From: Candidatus Gerdarchaeota archaeon
GTDB taxonomy: Archaea; Asgardarchaeota; Heimdallarchaeia; JABLTI01
NCBI GenBank assembly: GCA_016839405.1
Contig: JAEOUJ010000358.1
Span: 1 to 11,711 of the forward strand
DNA: 11,711 nt
Direction of reading: 5' to 3'
Below the pieces are notes generated by a model, which was given only the letters and a program-made list of their open reading frames with translations, was not told the DNA's origin and did no database searches. The position numbers and the translations under genes were made by a program. Positions 6,549-11,711 of the stretch are shown one piece after another; position 1 is the stretch's first letter, and every line of letters starts with the position of its first letter.

Positions 6549-7735
6549 ACATACTCTATTGTTGCAGGTGGTTTTTCTGTAACATCGAAAAAGACTCGTT
6601 TAACTTCTTTAATTTTTAACAATTTATCACGTAGTTCATGAAGTAATTCTATTGGTAATTCTGTAACTGAAGCAGTTCTTGCATCAACGCTATTTACTGA
6701 ACGAATAACAACATCGAATTTTCCTTTATCATTTCCACCAAGCTCAAAGAAAAGCCTGGTGTAATGAGTTAAATTCCTACCTTGCTCAATTAATGAATTA
6801 TAATCAAAATCACCAGAAATGCATTTAGCAATATCATAGGTTCTCTTTCCATCAACCAAGCCAGTTACTTCTGCATTAGTTGCATCGTCAAAAGTTGCTG
6901 CGAAGATTTGAAAAGGTTCTTGCTCACCTTTATCATTAATGATCATTGATCTACCATGTTTTTTGATGTAAAAATCATCTACAGTTGATTCAACAATATC
7001 ATGAATTTTCTTTTGAAAAGCTAATTTTTCTTCGTCAATTGGTCCAACAATTCTAGCTGCTAAAGCAGGACCTGGAAATGCTTTTCGATAGACTAATTCT
7101 GGGGGCATATCAAGGTATTCCAATACTTCTCTAATTTGATCCTTTGTTAATGAAGCAGCAGGTTGAATTGTTGCTTCAACATCATAGGTAATTTCGACAT
7201 TATGTTGACTTTTTACAAAACCCTTGCCTTTTTGTGCTTCTCTAAGTTTAACTTCTTCATCAAAAGACATTGTTTCATTTAATTGTTTTATACCTACACC
7301 AAAACTTTCTTCCAAATCAGGTAGAATAGTTCCATCAGCTAAAAGTTGGCATTTCTCAGCTCGAATAATTGTATCAAAAGTATCAGAATATGCTTTATTG
7401 AATAATTTCCTTTTTTCTTCAGCATCTCCTACACCAAATATTTGAGGTAGAAAATCATCACGTATGTCAACAATCATTACATCTGGAAATGCTTTCTTAA
7501 TATGTTCATATTCTTCTTTTCCTCTAATAATCCTCATCAATCCATGATCTATGAAAACTGGTAATACATTTACGCCGGCTTTTTTTAATAGAAGATATGT
7601 AGTTGAACTATCAATTCCTCCTGATAATGCACAAAAAACCTTCTTATCTTTAACATGTTTTTGAATGAATTCAATTGCACCTTCAACAAAACTCTTTGCA
7701 TCTTTATATTCAATTAAATATCTATGATTTAGCAT
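6545..7735 (-). CDS. guaA: GuaA-type GMP synthase ATP-pyrophosphatase domain protein (long, divergent, no glutaminase)
   Basis: This 396-residue protein corresponds to the ATP-pyrophosphatase plus dimerisation part of GMP synthase (XMP + ATP + ammonia to GMP), which archaea encode apart from the glutaminase. Visible: PP-loop SGGIDSS at 38-44; VFIDHGLMR; ADGTILPDLEES at 133-144; KSQHNV at 175-180; YRKAFPGPALAARIVG at 216-231, equal to the usual RHPFPGPGLxxRxLG; and the C-terminal VVIRSVNSVDARTA with KPPATIEYV at the end. Stand-alone archaeal subunits are about 310 residues. Two insertions explain most of the excess: about 145-172, and about 301-340 between GKRTY and the RSV motif. The His of RHPFPGPG and the usual final Glu are replaced. 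No glutaminase gene is nearby. It is either a divergent GMP synthase subunit or a paralog with a changed substrate. The ATG at 7735 is preceded by AGGTT and an AT-rich promoter-like stretch. Confidence 0.8.
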   Translation of the reverse strand: MLNHRYLIEYKDAKSFVEGAIEFIQKHVKDKKVFCALSGGIDSSTTYLLLKKAGVNVLPVFIDHGLMRIIRGKEEYEHIKKAFPDVMIVDIRDDFLPQIFGVGDAEEKRKLFNKAYSDTFDTIIRAEKCQLLADGTILPDLEESFGVGIKQLNETMSFDEEVKLREAQKGKGFVKSQHNVEITYDVEATIQPAASLTKDQIREVLEYLDMPPELVYRKAFPGPALAARIVGPIDEEKLAFQKKIHDIVESTVDDFYIKKHGRSMIINDKGEQEPFQIFAATFDDATNAEVTGLVDGKRTYDIAKCISGDFDYNSLIEQGRNLTHYTRLFFELGGNDKGKFDVVIRSVNSVDARTASVTELPIELLHELRDKLLKIKEVKRVFFDVTEKPPATIEYV

Positions 7736-7808
7736 AACCTATAATATTTCAATCAAAATAAAAGATTTATCTTTACCTTCTGAAGTTAATTTTTATCATA
7801 GTCTTTAA

Positions 7809-8717
7809 TTAAAGAAAAAATTCTCCTTCAGCAATTTTCCTAACTTTTCCTGAAACATGCATATTGATAATTTCTTGATTTTCAATTAAACATTTAGTTA
7901 TTAATTTGCTAGGTCGTTTAATTTCAAATCCTTGCTCTAAATTATAGGCTTCACCTGAATTATGATTATCAATAATTTTATAATGTTCAAGGTAAGCTCC
8001 TAATGGGCCTGCTGCACTTCCAGTGGCAGGATCTTCAATAACACCAACACTTGGGGCAAACATACGAACATGAGCATGAGAATCTTCATGATCTGTTTCT
8101 TTTGTAAAAACAAGTAATTGTTGTGTGCAAAAACTTTCTAAAGTTGATAATTGTTTTTGAACATCCAAACTGATACTTTTTATTGCATCTAATGATTTTA
8201 ATGGAACAATTAAAAATGGAAATCCTGTTGAAACAGCTTGCATAGGATAATCATCAAGAATATCTTCTACATTAATTCCTAAAATATCAGCAATTTGATT
8301 TTTGTTTGTATATTTATCTGTAAATTCCGGTTTATTTTGAATCATACCAATAGTTCCATCATCATTGAATAAAATAGGTGTTGGACCAATACCAAGTTCT
8401 AAAGTTGCTTTTTTTGTGTTCTTTTTGATTATATTCTTATCCTTTAAAACAAAAGCAGTTCCTAATGTAGGATGTCCAGCAAATTTCAATTCTCTACTTG
8501 GTGTAAAAATCCGCACCTTAGCAATACATTGTTCTAATTTTGAGTTAAAAATAAAAGTGGATTCTGAATAATTCATCTCTCGAGCAATTCCTTGCATTTC
8601 TTCTTGGGATAATTTAAGATTAGCATCATTAAACCAAAAAGTAGCAAGTTGATTACCTGAAAATTGATAACGGTCATCTACAAAAACACTTGTTTGTAAA
8701 TAGGGTAGTTTTTTCAT
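7809..8717 (-). CDS. PhzF family isomerase/epimerase-like protein
   Basis: This 302-residue member of the PhzF (phenazine biosynthesis-like, diaminopimelate-epimerase fold) superfamily has a normal length. Motifs: GNQLA at 21-25; the NYSEST stretch with Glu52 at the position of the catalytic Glu of PhzF; FAGHPTLGTA at 79-88; and EDPATGSAAGP at 228-238 in the second half of the two-lobed fold. It lacks the paired active-site cysteines of diaminopimelate epimerase. The natural reaction of most archaeal and bacterial PhzF-like proteins is unknown, and nothing nearby suggests phenazine synthesis. It is cytosolic. Upstream lies an AT-only stretch with TATA-like TTTATATT (8737-8744), which overlaps the T-tract that ends the next gene. 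It is separated by 73 bases from the following GuaA-type gene, which has its own promoter-like region, so an operon is not certain. Confidence 0.9.
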   Translation of the reverse strand: MKKLPYLQTSVFVDDRYQFSGNQLATFWFNDANLKLSQEEMQGIAREMNYSESTFIFNSKLEQCIAKVRIFTPSRELKFAGHPTLGTAFVLKDKNIIKKNTKKATLELGIGPTPILFNDDGTIGMIQNKPEFTDKYTNKNQIADILGINVEDILDDYPMQAVSTGFPFLIVPLKSLDAIKSISLDVQKQLSTLESFCTQQLLVFTKETDHEDSHAHVRMFAPSVGVIEDPATGSAAGPLGAYLEHYKIIDNHNSGEAYNLEQGFEIKRPSKLITKCLIENQEIINMHVSGKVRKIAEGEFFL

Positions 8718-8741
8718 GGATATATCATATATATATAATAT

Positions 8742-8750
8742 AAAAAAAAA
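8742..8750 (-). terminator. T9 terminator of the zinc-finger operon
   Basis: Nine A's on the plus strand give nine T's on the minus strand, 20 bases after the TGA of the membrane RING-like gene. The tract overlaps the promoter area of the PhzF-family gene. Confidence 0.5.
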
Positions 8751-8769
8751 TAGTATAAGTCTTATTTTT

Positions 8770-10233
8770 TCATGTTTTTATTTTAGCCATAGATTCTAAT
8801 ATAGTAACAACTAATTCTTTCTTTATTTTCTTCTTACATAAAGGACAGGTAGCAGTTTTTTTCAACCAATCTTTGAAATGATTAGCATGAGCTACATTTG
8901 AACAATGTGGACAAATAGAAATTTCATCACCCTTACCTAAAGTATTCAAACAAACTATGCAATAAGGCAAATCAGAACCACATTTTTTACATTTTCTCTG
9001 AATAGAAGAATTTTTACTTTTACATTTTGGACAAATTATATGCTTAATTTTTCCTTTTCTTTTTACTAGCAATTGTTTTGAAGCAAATAATTCTGATAAA
9101 TATTTGCTTCTTATTTCTTCATATTCTTTTTCTTTTAATCTGTCTTTTTCTTGTTCCAACATCTTTAAGGTTGAATTTAGGACTTCTATTTTTATTTCCA
9201 ATTCTTTGTCAGTAAGTAATTCAAACATTCTTCTATCTTGTAAAATTGCATGATCAAAATATTTTCTTGAAACATAATAATTTCCCGCTCTTGTTCTAAT
9301 TTCTATAATTCCATCATCTATTGCTGATATAGTAGATAATGTTTGATCTTTTTTCAAACCACTCGGAGATTTAATCTCCTTAATTTGTGTTTTAGAAATA
9401 GGTTCTTTTTCCACTAATTTTTGTAAAATAACTGTTTGTGAATCAAGCTTTTTAGCTAGTGCTTTATCTTGTTTTACTTCTCTTATTTTACTAATTATCA
9501 CTTCCATATCAATAATTGATTTTTCAATTTTATCAAATCCTTCAGTAAATAATTCTAATTCATTATCATCAAATTTCTGTTCTTTAAGAATAATCTTGAA
9601 TCCATCTAAAACTTTACTTAATAAATCAAAATATACTTCATTTGTAGCAAAAGTCTCTAAGTCTAAAGATTCAATAACAAAAACTCCTAATCCTATTGAA
9701 TAAACAACTCTTTTAATATTCTCTTTAAAAATTGGATTCTCATCTTCAATCGACAATTCAGTAAGAAAATCTGAATATAATAATGCCAAATAAGAATCTC
9801 TTGTTCCATCTTGATTTGCTAAATCAATGGAATTTTCAATAATTTTATAGATTTTTGGATTCTTTTTCTCTAATTTTTTGAGCTGTTTTTGGATATCCTG
9901 TTTTTTACCAAGTTTTGTTTTAATTTTCCTAATGCCATATTTTTTTATCATTGCTTCAAAAATAATTAAAGCTATTATTATAACAACGAAAAACATAAGT
10001 GATATGAAAATGAAATATTCTTTAAATATAGATAGAAACATCAAAATTAGACCAAATAAACAAAATGATGATACAAAAATAATGTATGCCTTATCAAAGT
10101 TCTTTTTTATTTTAACAAATTCTTTATTATAAACTTCTCTAAATAGCCTGTTGTCTAAATTGGAATCAAGAAATGATTTCTTAACAAGATTTCTTGCTAT
10201 AAGATCACTAGTAATCAATTGTTGTGTTTCCAT
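8770..10233 (-). CDS. Membrane protein with winged helix, coiled coil, zinc ribbon and RING-like finger
   Basis: I do not recognise a named family for this 487-residue protein, but its layout is clear. Residues 1-48 are soluble and basic. Two membrane helices span about 49-70 and 73-96 with a very short turn between, so both ends lie on the same side, probably the cytosol. About 100-260 is helical and charged with no known motif. About 265-326 reads as a winged helix whose wing is TRAGNYYVSRKYF. LTDKEL (340-345) opens a coiled coil to about 390. A zinc ribbon has Cys401, 404, 415, 418. A RING-like finger has Cys425, 428, 441, 444, His449, His452, Cys463, 466, with Trp456 where RING ligases contact E2. 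The ATG abuts the upstream gene's TAG, with GAGGGT as ribosome site, so translation is coupled. The C-terminal half is paralogous to that neighbour. An E3 ligase or a zinc scaffold role is inference. Confidence 0.85.
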   Translation of the reverse strand: METQQLITSDLIARNLVKKSFLDSNLDNRLFREVYNKEFVKIKKNFDKAYIIFVSSFCLFGLILMFLSIFKEYFIFISLMFFVVIIIALIIFEAMIKKYGIRKIKTKLGKKQDIQKQLKKLEKKNPKIYKIIENSIDLANQDGTRDSYLALLYSDFLTELSIEDENPIFKENIKRVVYSIGLGVFVIESLDLETFATNEVYFDLLSKVLDGFKIILKEQKFDDNELELFTEGFDKIEKSIIDMEVIISKIREVKQDKALAKKLDSQTVILQKLVEKEPISKTQIKEIKSPSGLKKDQTLSTISAIDDGIIEIRTRAGNYYVSRKYFDHAILQDRRMFELLTDKELEIKIEVLNSTLKMLEQEKDRLKEKEYEEIRSKYLSELFASKQLLVKRKGKIKHIICPKCKSKNSSIQRKCKKCGSDLPYCIVCLNTLGKGDEISICPHCSNVAHANHFKDWLKKTATCPLCKKKIKKELVVTILESMAKIKT

Positions 10234-10995
10234 CTACTTACCCTCAATTAAATCAGCTTCTAGAATTCGTTTTTTACAATTAGGACATTCTCCAAAGCTT
10301 TTAAGCCATTCTTTCATATGTGCATTATGTGCAATAACCTTACAAATATGACATTGAACTAAATTTTCATTACCAAAAATCATTCTTTTACAAACCGGAC
10401 AAATAGGATGCTTTTTTTTACATTTAGGACAGATATTTTCAATCGTTTTTAATTCTTTAGAACAATGAAAACAAATTTTTCTCCTTTTTTCTGATCTATC
10501 CTCTAAAATTTGATTTATTATAGAAATTTCCTCGTTTTTTTCCTGAAATTTTTTAAAGAAATCACTACTTTCAATAGCTTTGTTTTCGAATAATTCCTTT
10601 AAATTTTTAATTTGTTCAATTATTTTATCTTTTCGAGTTTTCAATTCCTTATCAGTTAATTCTTCATACCAAATATAAGGCGGTATTTCTTCAGATTCGA
10701 TTAAATCTTTATTTCTTTTGAAATACTTATCAGGTAGGAAATAAAAATTCCCTCTTGGAGTTTTGAGTGAATAGACTAAGTTATCTTCTTCTAATTCCAT
10801 TAAAACTTCTTTAACTTTAGAATAATTTAAGCGATATGAATCACTTATTGCATGAGCAGATAATGGTTCACTGGTCACTCTAAGAATTTTGATTATTTTA
10901 GATGTTAATGATTGATCATCAATTTTTTTAAGCATACTATTTCCCCAACGAATCATAATGGAATTTAATTTTTTTAAATAAATTGCTTTATACAT
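10234..10995 (-). CDS. Soluble winged-helix, coiled-coil, zinc-ribbon and RING-like finger protein
   Basis: This 253-residue protein has no membrane segment. A winged helix occupies about 30-92 (LTSKIIKIL, recognition-helix region SKVKEVLMELEE, wing KTPRGNFYFLPDKYF). LTDKEL at 113-118 opens a coiled coil to about 172. A zinc ribbon follows with Cys175, 178, 189, 192. A RING-like finger has Cys199, 202, 215, 218, His223, His226, Cys237, 240, and Trp230. The ligand order C4-H2-C2 with cross-brace spacing is nearest to RING and PHD fingers. The winged helix could bind DNA, making it a regulator, but winged helices also serve protein contacts in ubiquitin-like ligases. It is the first gene of an operon with the membrane paralog. 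The start is uncertain: ATG at 10995 is the longest, but ATG at 10935 (MLKKIDDQ) has GGGGA six bases upstream and keeps every domain, giving 233 residues. Confidence 0.82.
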   Translation of the reverse strand: MYKAIYLKKLNSIMIRWGNSMLKKIDDQSLTSKIIKILRVTSEPLSAHAISDSYRLNYSKVKEVLMELEEDNLVYSLKTPRGNFYFLPDKYFKRNKDLIESEEIPPYIWYEELTDKELKTRKDKIIEQIKNLKELFENKAIESSDFFKKFQEKNEEISIINQILEDRSEKRRKICFHCSKELKTIENICPKCKKKHPICPVCKRMIFGNENLVQCHICKVIAHNAHMKEWLKSFGECPNCKKRILEADLIEGK

Positions 10996-11137
10996 TTTTT
11001 AATTTTAATTTCTTAATTTAATATTTCATCAACAAAATATTCATTATTAAAAAATGTCATCTTCTAGTGTTTTTTGTTTTTTAATTTGTAAGAAAATTTT
11101 AGTATTATTATTGAATATTTATTGTGGGGATTATTAA
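10996..11137. promoter_or_regulatory. Divergent promoter region, zinc-finger operon and DUF3160 gene
   Basis: A gap of 142 bases, nearly all A and T, between divergent genes. On the minus strand ATATTAAATT (near 11014-11023) is a TATA candidate about 25 bases from the ATG at 10995. On the plus strand GTGGGGA (11124-11130) sits 7 bases before the TTG at 11138 and serves as its ribosome site. No clear inverted repeat is seen. Confidence 0.4.
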
Positions 11138-11711
11138 TTGAAAAAAAGAGATGTAATAATTCTAATAATAGCAACTTTGATTGTAAGTTCTACATTAATA
11201 GGGATTTTATTACCGAGATATTTATCTAAGAAAGATGAATATTTTGTCAATTGGGTTGGAAAACCTCTTGCTGAAGATTCAGCTTCTTTATTCAAAATTA
11301 ATCAAAGTGTTACTACAAGATTTGGCACATATTTTCCAGAAGAATTGAATTATATACCAAATTTACCAGCTTATAAAATCGAACCAAATCTAGCTAATGT
11401 AGATTTACAAGGTTATGATTATTTAGATGATGAATTAATTAAGCAATTAGAAGAAAATGGATTTGCTTTAGAAGAGACAAAATATTATGGATGGGATAAT
11501 GATATCGTTGATTTTTATGGATTGAATATAGCACCTTTTTTTATAACAACTGATGTTTGTCTTCATCTTTATCATATGTTTTATGATTTTAGTCTTCAAA
11601 TAATAGAAAATTATAATTTTTCTTCTTGTCTTGAAGAAATGATTGAATTATTAAGAATTGATCAATTAAATATTCATAGCACTATATCAGATGATAATAT
11701 TTTATGGGCTA
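11138..11711 (+). CDS. Membrane-anchored DUF3160 family protein (partial, C-terminus off window)
   Basis: This frame is open from the TTG at 11138 to the right edge, 191 codons. The N-terminus (KKRD followed by a hydrophobic stretch to about residue 25) is a signal anchor or signal peptide; two sequons (NQS, NFS) follow. From about residue 97 the sequence matches the start of the DUF3160 domain: LIKQLEENGFAL, then APFFITTDVCLHLYHMFYDF at about 132-151, which corresponds to the family's conserved PxFVTTDxxLHxYHxxFDxxL block, followed by LQIIE. Full-length DUF3160 proteins are several hundred residues, so most of the gene lies beyond the window. The function is unknown; members are generally predicted to be exported. 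The TTG is favoured because GTGGGGA stands 7 bases upstream, no ATG is available in frame nearby, and it places the hydrophobic segment correctly. Confidence 0.78.
   Translation, partial: MKKRDVIILIIATLIVSSTLIGILLPRYLSKKDEYFVNWVGKPLAEDSASLFKINQSVTTRFGTYFPEELNYIPNLPAYKIEPNLANVDLQGYDYLDDELIKQLEENGFALEETKYYGWDNDIVDFYGLNIAPFFITTDVCLHLYHMFYDFSLQIIENYNFSSCLEEMIELLRIDQLNIHSTISDDNILWA

Noticed and set aside
7802..7815. Perfect 14-base palindrome TCTTTAATTAAAGA at the end of the PhzF-family gene
   Set aside because: It overlaps the stop codon and has no loop. In such A+T-rich DNA short perfect palindromes are expected by chance, and no second copy was seen near another gene.
7809..8717. Possible phenazine biosynthesis gene
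   Set aside because: Only the broad PhzF superfamily can be supported. No other phenazine genes are nearby, and most archaeal members have unrelated, unknown roles.
8718..8769. Run of alternating TA and a long A-tract that could be read as a repeat element
   Set aside because: Simple A+T-rich intergenic sequence explained by a terminator and a promoter. No direct repeats or target-site duplication flank it.

Overview
The window is very A+T-rich and gene-dense, and it looks archaeal. The reasons are: TATA-like boxes sit about 28 to 30 bases from start codons with no room for a leader; TTG and GTG starts occur; oligo-T tracts lie at gene ends; a GMP-synthase ATP-pyrophosphatase domain is encoded alone, without its glutaminase, as in archaea; a Sulfolobus-type gamma-alpha fused 2-oxoacid:ferredoxin oxidoreductase is present; and two proteins join a winged helix to RING-like zinc modules. 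An A+T-rich Asgard-type archaeon would fit, but that placement is an inference from gene content, since no rRNA or marker gene is present.

Layout from left to right. (1) 2-727, minus: a membrane-anchored, probably extracellular protein cut by the window edge. It is divergent from a FlaR-like P-loop kinase (904-1488, plus). (2) A two-gene minus-strand operon (1497-2844) holds a DUF362 protein followed by a cysteine-free thioredoxin-fold-like protein. (3) Divergent from that, a plus-strand operon (3003-5601) encodes both subunits of a 2-oxoacid:ferredoxin oxidoreductase; its beta subunit has Gln where a cluster-ligand Cys is expected. (4) 5701-6519, plus: a secreted, C-terminally anchored ectodomain protein that ends at a hairpin plus T-tract shared with a convergent gene. 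(5) 6545-7735, minus: a long, divergent GuaA-type ATP pyrophosphatase; then a PhzF-family protein (7809-8717, minus). (6) 8770-10995, minus: a two-gene operon of paralogous proteins that share a C-terminal module of winged helix, LTDKEL coiled coil, zinc ribbon and RING-like finger. The second one also has two membrane segments. (7) 11138-11711, plus: the start of a membrane-anchored DUF3160 protein, cut by the right edge.

Most of the window is ordinary metabolism and cell-surface proteins: oxidative decarboxylation of 2-oxoacids with ferredoxin reduction, purine synthesis and three exported proteins. The most unusual part is the tandem zinc-finger pair. All twelve putative zinc ligands have the same spacing in both proteins, and each has a Trp where RING E3 ligases contact E2. 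This suggests a soluble and a membrane-tethered version of one scaffold, possibly linked to a ubiquitin-like system; no ubiquitin, E1 or E2 gene is visible here. No tRNA, rRNA, CRISPR array or mobile element was recognised, and apart from the edge-truncated genes no gene-free stretch exceeds 300 bases.
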